From the NCBI GenBank assembly GCA_034509735.1, contig JACGWO010000012.1, positions 26,627,188-26,691,187 of the forward strand: a stretch of 64,000 bases of DNA, in the 5' to 3' direction. Made by a program: the position numbers and the translations under genes. The notes beneath the pieces are model-generated. The model worked only from the letters and a program-made list of their open reading frames with translations, made no database searches and had not been told where the DNA came from. This document shows, one piece after another, positions 1-12,400 of this stretch. This stretch comes from Sesamum alatum (taxonomy: Eukaryota > Streptophyta > Magnoliopsida > Lamiales > Pedaliaceae). How positions within the stretch are numbered: the stretch's first letter is position 1; every line of letters begins with the position of its first letter.

Positions 1-65
1 TAGATAATGATGAGACTGGGGAAAAGCTGAAAGAGTATGATTCTATAGCTGTAGAACATGGGTAA
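1..65 (+). other. Possible 3' end of an unidentified reading frame cut by the window edge
   Basis: Frame 3 of the first 65 bases reads as an acidic 20-residue peptide beginning DNDETGEK and ending IAVEHG, followed directly by TAA. The same bases (GG|GTAAAT near 61) could be a splice donor instead of a stop. The composition looks coding-like compared with the AT-rich DNA that follows, but 20 codons are too few to identify a family. It lies on the opposite strand to the CCD1 fragment to its right. Confidence 0.15.
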
Positions 66-84
66 ATATTTTCAAATATTAAAA

Positions 85-890
85 AAAAAAGAAAAATAAT
101 TCGATACTGCTCTTTTCAAACTACTCACACAATTTTCGGAAGACGTTACACCCTGTAACGTCTCAATTTAAATTTATTTTTTATTTTAAATCAAAGAGAT
201 TACATGGCGTAACATCTTCATTTTTTATTTATTTATTTATGAGACATTACATTCTTTAACATCTTGTGCATACCTTTTATTGGCCGATAGGTTACATGGT
301 GTAACGTCTCGGCATGGCATCATCTTTTTCAAAATTTATTTTATTATTTTTACTTATTTGATATTAATATTAGTTTTTTATAATTTATATGATTATTAAT
401 CATATTAAATAAAATACCAAATTTTGCACAATTAATTTATTAATTTATATCATCAAAAGCTTAGGTCTTTGCAAATTTTCATTAAATAATTTTATTTATA
501 ATATTGCTTAGAAGTAAAATTCATTAATAATAGTATTTATTAGAAAATCAAAATATTTTTCACAAAGATACTACTATTAATTTTCTATGTTAATTTGATA
601 TTTTCTTATAATTAAACACTATAATGAAATCTTGTGCTATATTTGGTATTATATTTAATATGATTAATAATAATAGAAGTTATAAAAAAAATAATTAATA
701 TTGAATAAGTAAAAAGAATAAAACAAATTTGAGAAACAATGGATTATGTCATGCCGAGACATTACACAGCATAACGTCTCCCAAAAAAAAACACGAGAGT
801 ATATGGGGTGTAACATCTTGTAAATAAAAAATGGAGATTTGGTTGAAAAGCGCGGTATTTTATGATTTTTCTTTTTCTTTTATAATTTTT
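85..890. mobile_element. Long imperfect palindrome, foldback or Mutator-like MITE
   Basis: The two halves are inverted copies around a centre near 550. The left end (about 85-125) matches the reverse complement of about 845-885. The block 297-331, with GTAACGTCTCGGCATG, matches 741-785 inverted. The block TATTAATCATATTAAAT near 394 matches 645-668 inverted. A short motif of the type GTTACAnnnTGTAAC followed by GTCTC recurs inside both arms, near 142, 200, 243, 291, 760 and 806. There is no coding capacity. I could not fix a target-site duplication, so the superfamily is an inference. Confidence 0.6.
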
Positions 891-896
891 TGACAA

Positions 897-2413
897 CTAG
901 CAAGTATCACGTGCAATGCACGTCTAAAAATATATATTTGAAGGTAAATGCATTATTGATTAGTGATGTACAAATAATCATTAAATATTAACAAAAACTT
1001 GATTAGTTAAAGTCCCTTAATTTTTATTTTGTATAAGAAATTAAGACACTCTTAAGATCAAGAAGTCAAACTAAAAAGTCAATTACTAAGAGATTTGATC
1101 ATTTTCTTAATTTTTCAAAAATTTCAATTGAATAAAATTAGTGTGTTTATATTTGCAACTATCTAGTCCTATTCTAGTATTGACATTTTTTATAAAAAAC
1201 TTTAACATGTTCTTACATAATTATTCCTACAAAATGTATTTCTTTTGTCTTACTTATTTATTAGCTTTTTTATTTCTAGATTTTCAATACAGTTGACCCA
1301 TTTTCTATGTATGATTACTTTATGGTTACTGAATTGATCCTTCAATATGTTGATTTATTAATATGAAAATATAATTATAAAATTAAAATTTAGTCTATGA
1401 CTAAACTTTTAGTATGCAACAATTTTAAAATCTTACTTTTAAATGCTTAATATTTATTGCTTATTCAATAGTTTTTTGAAGCCTATCGATATATTTTGTA
1501 ACATTGATTATGCAATATTATATTCTCTCTTTTGCTATTTCTTTTCATAAGCATCTTTTTATTTCTGTTTTTTTTTTAAAAAAAATTGATTGATGTTATG
1601 CTGTTAATTTGTTAGTAATCTTCTGGAACAATTATCTAACTTGCATAGATTCACATAGAAATAGACATAAAAAAAATATATAAAAAAAATAAAAAAAAAA
1701 CACTACAATTTAATGTTTTGTTGATATTGGATAATTGTTGGTACGTCACTAATAAGTAATGCACTAATTTCCAAATATATGGTTTTATACATGCACTGCA
1801 AGTGATACTATGGCAAAAAAGTATTAGCATTACTGTAAATGAAATATACAAAGAATTATACAATATTCTAATAAAAATCGATTAGTTGAATCGCACTTGC
1901 TTTAAATTTTTAAAGTAATTCCAATTTCAGAAGAGTGGTTATTTTTTATTTGCAATTTATGATGTTTATTCTTTAATATGTTTTGTGATTTTTTTAAGTT
2001 TTAGCTTCATATTTTACATCTTATACATATGTAGTTCATTAAAATTTGACCATGTCCATTAGTAAATTAAATTTTATTAAAACATATAAAATTGTTTCTT
2101 AACATATTGCACTGAATTTTATCTGTCTTTTTTATTTTGTTTTAGTTAGAAACATTTTTCATCCTCAAATTATAAAATATAGGTAGTTTAGAGAAATTAA
2201 GACTACTAAATAGTTCCCTTCACTAATAGAACTTTTATTTTTCTTTTTTTTTTTAATAAAAGAAGAACTAATTCTTATTTATTATTCAAAATATTATTCA
2301 AATAAGGATATGAATGTCTTTCGCAATGGAGAACAAACACTTGGGAGATTCACACTTTTATATATAGTGTAGATATAGATATAGATTATATATAGTATAG
2401 ATATAGATATAGA
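897..2413 (-). mobile_element. Non-autonomous Helitron-like element
   Basis: Read on the minus strand, the element starts with TCTATATC next to a host A (2413) and ends in CTAG (897-900) next to a host T, the A/T insertion rule of Helitrons. About 12 bases before the CTAG end lies the palindrome ACGTGCATTGCACGT, the expected 3' hairpin. The 5' end carries a partial tandem repeat of its terminal 28 or so bases (2361-2413). The interior is AT-rich and has no Rep/helicase frame. It sits downstream of the last visible CCD1 exon. Sequences starting TCTATACTA recur at 21.5-23.9, 52.6 and 63.1 kb. Confidence 0.6.
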
Positions 2414-2674
2414 TTAACCTTTAGAACCTGCCCAAGCTGTAATTAGATCTTAGCACAACCACAGGTTCTTTTCATTTCGTTGCAATTTTTCGTTAGAAAA
2501 AAATAACTTGGTATCAAATGATCATGCATATCTGAAACACTTTAGAAAGGCAAGCAGCTCAATTTGTGTGAAGAACTCTTCTTACGATCATTTGTAACAA
2601 GTGCTGCGAAACCAAATGGAGAGAGGGATAAAAGAAGAAACACTTAATGGCATGTACACTATTCCGGTGCATAC

Positions 2675-5377
2675 CTTCATAAATTTTGATCCGCCATAAA
2701 AGTCTTCTTGTTTAAGGCGTGATGTCTTCACAAAGCGGGATACATATGTTGCTTTTCCATCTTTGATGCGCAGACCATGAATCATTCTGCAAAAACAAGT
2801 GTCAATTAAGCCATACTAAAACTTTTTCGATCTGACATGATGCTGAGAGTGTTGAGAATATGTCCAACTGTAAATAAGTCAAAAAGATCAAAAGGGACAA
2901 CCAAGATACCATAACTGGCAAAACTAATAAATATGTTATCTCCTCACAAGTAACAAGCTGATGAAACAAACCGATATGAACCAAGTAAATATCATACTAC
3001 ATAGCATCCCGTGTGAAACCTTTTTCTTATGTTTCCCAGCCAATGCAGTAATTTCATATTATAAATGCAAATTAGGTTGATTATATCATAATTGTTCAAA
3101 CATATCTCAGTTGAACTGAATGTGTAATTTCTACTGAAAATATTTAACTCCTCATTTACGAACAGGTAAAATAAACCAAATTTCTCCAAGCTAAACTGTT
3201 AGTGAAAACCTAGACCGATAAAACCTCCGCCATAAAAGAAAAGAAAAATATGAAAACCAGAAGACAACTACCCTTAGCATCGGCATTCTGATCGACCTGC
3301 CAAAAACATATAGGGAAAAGTGCAGCTGCCTAAATTAACAAATCCCCTCACTCTACAAAAACAACATTCAATCTTAGATTTCAGCAGGAAAAAGAGTTTA
3401 TTTGGAAGGATCAATGGAGTACAGGAAAACAGTAGATAGTCATCCCAGTTGAAAAGTACAATGAAACAACTATAAATCCTAAAATATGATTGAGAATGTC
3501 AAAGACGCACCCATCTCCATCAAACCTGCAGAAAGAAGAGACAGGGATAAAGTTAGGCGCCAATCATCTGGCATCGAATAAATTGAACTGGTCAATAAGA
3601 TCCCACTTATCCCTTCATAGATAAATTCCAGTTATAAATCCGAAGCAACAAAATCATACAGGGAGTGGGACTAAGTCAGTACAGTTTAAACATGTTACAA
3701 TAATAACAAGAATGTAGTTCAGACAAAAAAAAAAAAAAAAAAATTACCAATGATATCCAGCAACTGGAGCAAACTTCGGGTTGGGACCGACCCGCACAAA
3801 CTCACCATTGAGGCATTCCTGCAGCACGAAAAAATTTCATTACTTGAATTAGTTGGCAGCGAAAGCTGTAGCTACAAGCCAAGGACCAAGTGTAGTTACA
3901 TCGATATAAATGTGTAACTCCAGACAAACTTATCGCATTTTTCCAGATAGACCTTTACAATATATCAAATGGCACAATCCTGCATCTTGGTATCGGAAAG
4001 GGCAGCACAAGGAAAAGTTTCACTGTTCTAGTCTATAAGTAAAAGGGTCGCATTGTTTGTTTAGATAGGAATGAATGCACCAGAAGATATTGTTGCAGAT
4101 TTAAGTTTCTGTTAACTTATCGTAGTATGCTTCTCAATGACTTGGGAATATATTCGCCTCTTGAATTGCATCCATCTCAATCTTCTCCTAGACTGGAAGA
4201 TCAAGAACATAATCCAGAGGTATCGAATGTTATATTCTAATCCTTCTACTTCATTTTCCGAAATCCTTCCCGTCATAGAGTTTCCACATAGTGTTCCTAC
4301 CAAACACAGAGCCGAGTGCACATCATTTCTAAGCAGCCAATTTGGGATGGAAAATTTGCAGTTCATGTTTATTTTTATTAACCTCTCTTTCATAGGCCAA
4401 AGAATAATATAATCCTAAAGAACCGAGGTCCAACCATGGAGAGTCAAACTCATTGAAACAAAAATTATTATTATATGATGGGCATTTATTCTATAGAGAA
4501 TGTCGAAACAATTGTATAAAACTAGGACAGAGTACTAAACTAATGACGGGAAACCCAAGGTTCTACAAAATTCTTTTTCAATGTTTATTATTAAAATATA
4601 TCCCAAACACTGTTCAAAAAAAAAATATATCCCAAACAGTGCCAGACTATTAAAATACCTCATACTACCAAGCAAGATCTGAGAAACACCCACATAAAAC
4701 CTATCGATGATGTTTATGCACATAGGGAATATACACGCGGTGACACGATTTGATGCTCTCTCGTTTGTCGTTTTTCTTTTTGGCATCAGAGACATACATG
4801 CATACATAAGAATTAAAACCAATTATGGGATTCTCGTGCCCTTCTCCCCAAATCGAAAGAGAGAGAGAGAGAGAGAATAAGAATTAAGAACAGAGTAACC
4901 CAGAACTTCAATCTCGCAGCACCGAGAGAAAAGTGGACGGCCAACAATAGAGAGAAAAGAGAACTAAACAAAAAGACCCAGCGAAAAAACTCACACAAGA
5001 AATTAAGCTCCACATACAATTAATTATACACAACAAAAATAAACCATTAAATTCAATAACCACAACATCTTACTTCTGATCAATGAAAACAATCATAATA
5101 ATCAACACGACGATCCAACAGTTGAACAAAAAACAATAACAACCCCACTCACCGGGAGATGCCCTTTAACCGGAAGATCGGTAAGAGGAGGAGTCTCATC
5201 GACGGGAGCAAAGTTGCCGGAGAGATAGTGAAGAGGGCGCTTAGGATCATGCATAAGCTTCACAAATGCCCATTCTAACCAGTCTATAGCCTTCGACGCC
5301 AGACCCTTATTCGGCTTCGGTTTCACGATCACCACACCGCCGGCGGTCCTCTCCAACTCATCTTCTCTCTGGCCCAT
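2675..5377 (-). CDS. CCD1: Carotenoid cleavage dioxygenase 1, 5' part only
   Basis: CCD1 is a cytosolic non-haem iron dioxygenase that cleaves carotenoids and apocarotenoids to volatile ionones. Four exons join in phase: 5153-5377, 3748-3818, a 15-base micro-exon 3511-3525, and 2675-2786, giving 141 codons. The peptide carries the family signatures [45 protein letters not shown] and [17 protein letters not shown]. The start is the ATG at 5377; the codon before it is GTG. Exon 4 ends in a good donor (ATGAAG|GTATGC), but no following exon (expected to begin like IGDLKGLFG) lies in the remaining 2.67 kb, which is mostly transposon DNA. About 400 residues, including all four iron-binding histidines, are therefore absent here. 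Either intron 4 is long and the gene continues past the left edge, or the gene is truncated. Family identity is secure; integrity is unknown. Confidence 0.85.
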
Positions 5378-5607
5378 CACTGGGTTTCAAATTCTTCTCA
5401 ACTACAGATTTCTGCGAGTGTTTGCTTGTGGGAGTAGAACACCAGAGAATGCAGCGTGTGGGTGAGTCAGTGGAAGTATTTGTGCAGTGTGTGGGGTATG
5501 ATTTGATATGTGTCGCATTCAACTTCAACAAGTTTGTCTTAGGCTGATGGACGGCCACGTCTGGAAGTTTGCCTTCCAAATTTCTATTTTGTTTTATTTT
5601 CTTGAGA

Positions 5608-5640
<33 letters not shown>

Positions 5641-5998
5641 TTATATCAATTCTTGACCCAAATATTTGTTTGTTTGCTCAATTTATATTTCTAAAGTTAT
5701 TTTAAATTTATAACTAATAAACCAAACTCAAATGTCATATAATGTGTTGATTAATTATTGTTTATTGGTTTTTTCGAAATACCAATACTTTTTTAATAAT
5801 TGAGCAACATTCTTCTAATGTTTCAATATTTTTCAGTCTATTATTTTTTGTTCTTTAAATTATTTCACTAATTTTCATTTCTTACACTCTTAATCTTCAC
5901 TTCTATAGTTTTCTTCAATTTTCACGTTTCTTTTTCGTCAAAATGATAAAGATGATATGTATAAATAGAACGTAAATTAAGAGTGTAAATGTAATTAT

Positions 5999-6227
5999 GG
6001 GTTAATTATACTTAGACCCCTTTTAAAAATATAAAATTATATTTTTTTAAAAAAAATTAAAATTACACGTACACCCCTTTCAAAAAAATTTATTTACACC
6101 TTACCCCCTTTCGTTAAATTTTGAACGAAAAATGTGTACGTCAAAAAAAAAAAGTAATAAATTTTACATTTTGCCTCTTATTTGTCATTCTTATGTATAT
6201 TTTTGTATTTATAAGAGAATAGATATA

Positions 6228-6258
<31 letters not shown>

Positions 6259-6504
6259 AGTGGAATATTATTCCATTTTCTCCCTATAAATACAAAGTTA
6301 TTACATGATGGTGTTAAATGATTGACAATATTAAAAAATTATGTAATTTTTTTTTTGTTAATATCTGCATTTTTTGTCAAAATCTTAATGAAAGAGATTG
6401 GGGTAAATGGTGAATTTTTGAAAAGATTATAAGTATTATTTTAAAATTTTTTGGGGGAAAGTGTAATTTTATATTTTTAGAGGGAGTATAAGTGTAATTA
6501 ATTT
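5999..6504. mobile_element. Mutator-like MITE (TIR only)
   Basis: The left end GGGTTAATTATACTTAGACC is mirrored by the right end near 6484-6504 (GTATAAGTGTAATTAATTTT) as an imperfect terminal inverted repeat. Flanks share TAATTAT (left 5992-5998, right about 6506-6512), consistent with a target-site duplication of 7-9 bases. The interior is AT-rich with no coding content. The right boundary is approximate. Confidence 0.45.
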
Positions 6505-7423
6505 TATAATTATTGTTTGAAGAAGAAGAAAGTTGGGGATTGATTGCAGGGAAAGCCACGTGCTGCTCTACCATTAATGACTATATTCAATTGATAGTGC
6601 TGACATACAGATACCTAATGTTGGTGTCTATAGTGGGGCTGGATTTATCAATGTTTTCATGGTCCTAAAATTCATTTCTCTCATTTGACGGGTATTTGTA
6701 ATAACTTTTACTTTTAGAAAAATAAAAAAATATATATATAAAGTATTTAAAAATAAAAATAATAAATAATAATAACTTAGAGTTTTTCAAAAAATAATTT
6801 TATATTTATCAATAAATTATAGAAGTTGATAAAGAATTATAATAGGATTGTTTGTATATTGTAATAATAAGGGTTGTTTAGATTTAATTTATTTGTATTA
6901 TTGATCAATGTAAGATTGTTGGAATGTCTCTATTAGAGATTGATAGTCGACAGGTCTGATTGTAATCGATTTAGTTCAATTAATAATATTTATTGTTTTC
7001 ACTTCAGAAAAAAAATAATTAAAAAAAGAAGGCAATGTGATTCACCCCTGATGTGGAAGATAAGTTTCTTTAAAGGTTAAGATGTTGTACTGGCATTTAT
7101 TTTATTCAATAGAATTTTTATACGTATTGCCATTTTTATTGTAGGATAGAATGCAATTAACACATTTAATCTGTTTCAACTATTGAAAAATATCATAAAT
7201 TTGATATTATCTGTTGTTTTGAAATCATGCGTAATAATCCAATCACAAGAAATGGTCATTCTTGTGGGACTTAAATTAATCATATTCACAAGACACATTT
7301 CTAGAAATACCAAATGCTTTTTTTCTATAATTTTGAACAAACTAATAAAATGGTTCCACAATTTAATTCAAGAATCCAATTAAATAAAATTGGCCAACAA
7401 TTTTATACATATTGCTATCAACC

Positions 7424-7434
7424 ACTATATATAT
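7424..7434 (+). promoter_or_regulatory. TATA box of the small secreted-protein gene
   Basis: ACTATATATATG lies about 60 bases before the chosen ATG at 7493. A start of transcription about 30 bases downstream of it would fall near 7455-7465. That excludes the in-frame upstream ATGs at 7433 and 7439 and supports 7493. Confidence 0.5.
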
Positions 7435-7492
7435 GAACATGTACCTTTCAATTTCTTGCACAATTACAATAACTTACAAAAAGGGGGGAAAA

Positions 7493-7798
7493 ATGGCTAC
7501 AAAATATTTCATTGTATTGATTTTTGCACTAATGATGCATCTTAGTTTTTCTGTCTCGGCTGAGACACAAAAATCATCATTTCTAGTAAAGAACAATTTC
7601 CGTGGTGGTGGTGTATATGCATTTGATCATGAATTGTTCAAGACGAAACGACCACCACAGCCACGCAAGAGAAGGCCACGCCGGAGGTCGCCGCCGCCAA
7701 TTCATAGGCTTCGCCACCGTAGGCCAACTCCTCCGGCCCATCCTCCGCCGGCGCCAGCTCCTCTGGCCCATCGTCCACCGGCGCCAACCCCAGCTTAA
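7493..7798 (+). CDS. Small secreted basic, proline-rich protein (101 aa)
   Basis: Single-exon frame of 101 residues. Residues 1-23 (MATKYFIVLIFALMM then HLSFSVSA) form a clear signal peptide with a likely cut after SVSA. The mature part has an N-terminal stretch ending FDHELFKTKRPP, then a highly basic block (PRKRRPRRRSPPP, IHRLRHRRP), then an alanine/proline tail (PPAHPPPAPAP, RPPAPTPA) like arabinogalactan-type glycomodules. There are no cysteines. The local DNA is GC-rich against an AT-rich surround, and a TATA box precedes it. I do not recognise the family. It could be a hydroxyproline-rich wall protein or the precursor of a processed peptide; both are inference. Expression evidence would decide whether it is a real gene. 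Confidence 0.6.
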   Translation: MATKYFIVLIFALMMHLSFSVSAETQKSSFLVKNNFRGGGVYAFDHELFKTKRPPQPRKRRPRRRSPPPIHRLRHRRPTPPAHPPPAPAPLAHRPPAPTPA

Positions 7799-9438
7799 GA
7801 AATATGGCCTAGTGATGGTCTTAGTCTTACAGTCGCAATGTTTAGTTCTACTTCTGAGGTTGATCGTTTTTCTCGGAAGGATTTAGAATAAATTCGATTG
7901 TTTGGTCGGTTGAGTTTTTAAATTATTTTGAAGTGCATTTAATTTTTAAATTATATATCTCATAAAATTATTATATTCTTCTTTCATTTTTAATATTTAT
8001 GGACTACTTTAAAAATAATATTAAACACTGGTCGTATTTCTCAATGCACTTTTCAATAGTTGGAAAATTTAAAGTACATTTTCCCAAATAACCCAAAGAA
8101 TTCTGAAAAAAAAAAACTAAAATTAGGCATTGCGCTTATGCTTTGATTAATATGATGCTAAAAAATTGAGAAGATGGAGATTCATTCTGGAAAGTGAATG
8201 AAATATAATTTAAAATTATATATATATATGTGTGTGTGTAAAAATATCAATTTCAAAATATTAAATATTTCAAATTAAATAAAAGATCATAGTCCTTGCA
8301 CGTGTAATAGACAATAGTCATTGGCAGTATTAATTAAAAACCAATTTTTTATTCGTGTAAACTAAAAAGAAATATAAATTTCATTAACGGATATAGCGTC
8401 TGCTGTAACGAAATATTATTGCCAAAAATATCATGATATCAACAATGTAGTCTCAAATTATAAAATATTATCAACGATACATATATACTCGAAAAATAAC
8501 AAGTATCAAAGAACACTATAAAATCCGCATGGGCCGACCCATATATACATTCACCAATATCATCGAATATTGGCCGATACTTCAAACAAAATTTGAATTG
8601 GCTTTGTAGTGTCTTCTGGATCTAGAGAACGTTTAGCCGACTCAGTTGTATAACAGTACTTCGAAATTGGCAGCACAAACAAGCTGTCATGTGACCTAAT
8701 TGGCAACTCACAACTATTGACAGAATATAAGATCTGAAGAACAAAATTTCCATCAACACGAGGACAAAGTTCACATTCCAGCACCAGCTTAAATTGGCTA
8801 TGTAGTGTGGTTTAGATTTTGAGAACATTTAGCTGGATTTGTCGTATAAACATGGTATTTGCAGGCACAAGACGGACAATACCGATGCTTTTAGGGACAC
8901 CATAATCGAATGATATCTTCAGCTGCCCCAGGTGTCTTCAATGGCATGAACAGACATGCCAAGCCACAGGTATACTACAATGTCTGCAATGCGAATTGCA
9001 GGATAAAGAAGGAAGGGTCAGAGATGCACACCACCGACACACACATTTCTGTGCCTTAATTGAGACCGGAATTGAGATAGTCGTGAGAAATTGACATTTC
9101 TTCTTTTTTTTGCCCCTTCAAAGCAAAAAATACTTACGCAAATTGTTCGTTGATCCAATTTTTTGGTTCCCAAATAGAAGAAAGATTGCAGAAAGAATAA
9201 CTCAAAAGATCTCAATACAAACGGCTATACTAATCTTGATTACTACAGAGGGAGATGACTGCACTTTTTAATCAGAGAACAGTGGTGCTGGAGATACTAG
9301 AAACCAATGCCAATTTTTCTTTTAATTGGAACAGCGCTTGAAAGATTAAAATACTTATTAACTTAATGCCGACACAAATCTTTGTAAAGACTGCGGCTGA
9401 TGAAGACATTACCTGGACAGAGGCTTCACAGATTCTCT
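7799..9438. other. Intergenic region and DBR1 3' flank
   Basis: 7.8-8.5 kb is AT-rich with a (TA)n(TG)n run at about 8217-8240 and no supported gene. 8.54-9.44 kb has a more genic base composition and is probably the DBR1 3' UTR and downstream flank. It contains a diverged direct repeat of about 90 bases (8590-8685 and 8786-8875). Frames on either strand here are short and match no family I know. Confidence 0.4.
8590..8875. repeat. Diverged direct repeat, two units about 194 bases apart
   Basis: A segment starting ATTGGCTTTGTAGTGT (8597) recurs as ATTGGCTATGTAGTGT (8791). Both continue through related GAGAACnTTTAGC and TATAACA/TATAAACA blocks to GGCAGCACAA and GCAGGCACAA. The second unit is somewhat diverged. 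It lies downstream of the DBR1 stop codon. Confidence 0.5.
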
Positions 9439-12400
9439 CTAGGTTTCTGAATCATCGGTTTCCTTGAGTTCATCAACATCCTCTACATCCTCAATTGGAA
9501 TATCTTCGGTATCATAATGGAAAGATCCTGTAATTCACTGGAGAATGTTAAATTAAAACTAATGAAAGTATTTATGATATGATGCAGAGAAACATAAAGT
9601 CTTTGCCAACACCACACATCTCAATATCAGAAGCAACAGTAAGTCATTCAAGTATCTGCCAACACCACACATCTCAATATCAGAAGCAACAGTAAGGGTA
9701 ACAAATGTCAAAGGAAGTATTTGTAATGTTCAAACATCTGGGGGTTGTTCCAAATCTGACCAAGCCTCCATAGAGACATAATAATTACCCCTTTAGTTAA
9801 CTTTGAAAAGCATCTGAAATGTTTTCTTTAGGGGTGAACCCAGGAACATAGACGCAATACCTGAAAGTAGTTTTTACATTGCCCATACATTTCTAGCATA
9901 ACCGTGGATTCGGGGCTACCTAGAAACCAAAAAGAAGTCTGACATTGCGAGTCAAGACTAGAGTCAAGCATCAAAGCAAGCACAGTAGCACCTGATGTGG
10001 CTGATCATGGGGAGAGACCAGCTCCAAAAACTTCCATATATTATTTCAATCGAGCTCGACATATTCAAATAGATAACAGGGCATAGAGACTATGCATTTT
10101 AAAATGTATTGTTCTTTGTCTTCACTTCATTCCTATACTAATAACATACAAATAACACAAGGTATGCATTTAACATGTATTTTCTTTGTCTTCATTTCCT
10201 TTCTGATAATCAACAAGAAAATTATAAATCCAGCAACTGCCCATACGCACCCCACTCCTTAAAGGGTAATGATTAAACAAGCAACCAAGCATCACAATCA
10301 TGAATAAGAAAATATTACCTCTGGAAAGAAGTGATCCAGGACTTTGAGATGGCTCCTCAAGTTCAGCAGAGGTGTCAAGACAGTATTGAAGTTCTAGTAA
10401 CTGCAAAAGAGCTTCTGTTTGAGGATTCCGACAATGTCCTATAAGAAAAAGGAAAAATGATATCAGGCATATTAGTCAATGTGGATATGAAAGTAAAAGC
10501 TTCTGAAATCTCTTGTCAGGCACAAAATTAACTAATCATACGGAATTAGTGGTTGCGGATATGACAAATTTACCTCAAGTGATGGATAAAGAAACAAATA
10601 TGTAGAGGGACAAGGATTCAATAATACCAGATAAACCAAATATATGCAATATCAATACTCACCAGAAGGAAAATTGTTGGCAACAGATTGAGAAGGATTA
10701 TGTCGTGGGGCAGTCCGGACAAATCCAAAGGGTTTGCTGCCTCGCATTTGTAGCTTATCCCTTACAAATTGGCGGCACTCTTCTATGTTGAGCTTAGCAT
10801 CACTGCAGAACAGATAAATTACTACGAGAACATGACATTTTGCAAATATTTACTATGGAAAATCTATATACACACCTAAAATTTGCACGCATTCTAGTAC
10901 CCGGGAAGATTGGGTTAAACTTCCTTGTGATGGCAAGCCATTCTTCATCATAGTGAAGATCATAGGGCCCTATCTCTGATTCAATTTCAACAATCTAGAA
11001 CATTCAAAGAGTTACCCCTAAGTTAATAATTAGTTCAAGCAAGAACTGTAGGAAGTATCTGATATTAGCTATAAAGGATGAGTAACAACTTGCAAAAATT
11101 TTCGTCCAGGAAGGCACTTATCAAGAGCAAGAAATTTTGTAACAGGACCACTTTCTCCATGTTGAACAAGAGCAGAAAATTTGCAGTGTAAATGCGCAGA
11201 AAACCAGTAAGATGGCCTCAACTTAGCCATCAAATCTGCTGCAGCTCGACTTCCCAATGTTCCTTCCAGAATCTGATTACAAGTTCCAGATTTCACAACA
11301 TAAGGGAAAGGAAAAGAGCATAAACATCACAATTCAACACTAAACCAGCATCTTTCACATAAGTATATATCGATGTATGAGAAATACTTGGTTCAACATA
11401 GTGTTTCTGCTTGCATAAAACATTTTGAGAACGGAGTATTCGGTGAAATCCATATAAGAAGCAAAAGCTAGATTTCCACATGCCCTTGTGACTTCTGATA
11501 TTTGGAACTATTTTCTTTTTTGTGGCAGGTAGGCTTGGCTTGCGAAAGAAGGGCCTTATACAATGCTTCTGGAAGGATATGGCTCCAATAATTCCTCAAA
11601 CTTGCTCTGATTGTTAGAGTATGTGCATTTTGCTATAAATTCCTTCCCAGTGTTCATTTCTTATATTGGATGGAAAAGAGATAAACCCACAATATATATT
11701 ATGTTATATGGATTAATTAAGTAGTGCATGCCGCTTTTAGTTTCTCACTCATCTAAAACTCTATGCTCAATCAAATAGAATAATGAAGAAGGGTAACGCC
11801 GTAAGGGTATTTCTTTATCATTTATTTTCTTGTGTACGAGAGTTTCACAGTTTGAATAGAGTATCAAGATCATCCAAAACTTAATGGCCAATCTTAATGT
11901 TCATATACACTTTCTAGTATACAAAGTACAAACATGCAAATTGGCTAGATAGATGCATGAAAACAAACATTTGTCATACCTCTTGTTCAAAAAAAGGTTT
12001 TTGGCGAAGGAGACCTTTCAAGTTCCCATGGTCTGTAATGCCAAGGGGCCAATCATGGGAAAGAAAAATATCAATTGGTTCCTGAACTTGCATGAGTTTA
12101 TGAACATCATACTCACGAACATGATATATAGACCGAATGTCTTGTTCATTGTAGGGCATCTTCTCATAATGTCCTGTTCATAAGAAAAGTAGCTTTACAT
12201 TTCATAAATGAGACACCCAGCAAATGGTAAGCCAAAAATGACAACATACTTGGAATCATGCAAGCACCAAAGAAGCAAATTATAGAAAGTCCCCAAGTAT
12301 TTCTATACTTTACCACAAACCATAAATAATGATAATTGTGATTAAGAATTGGTACTGCATCATGACAATAACATAAATTGATGAACATCTTGAAAAACTT

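Larger units (their letters stand above)
5378..7492. other. Intergenic region between CCD1 and the small secreted-protein gene
   Basis: The first 200 bases should hold the CCD1 5' UTR and promoter. A (TA)n run lies at about 5609-5634. A MITE-like element occupies about 5999-6504, with a (TA)n(GA)n run at 6226-6258 inside it. The rest is AT-rich and shows no supported gene; the open frames here are short and low-complexity. Confidence 0.5.

Noticed and set aside
7602..7886. Alternative-frame plus-strand protein overlapping the secreted-protein gene
   Set aside because: It lacks a signal peptide and starts inside the better-supported frame; it is a GC-driven shadow.
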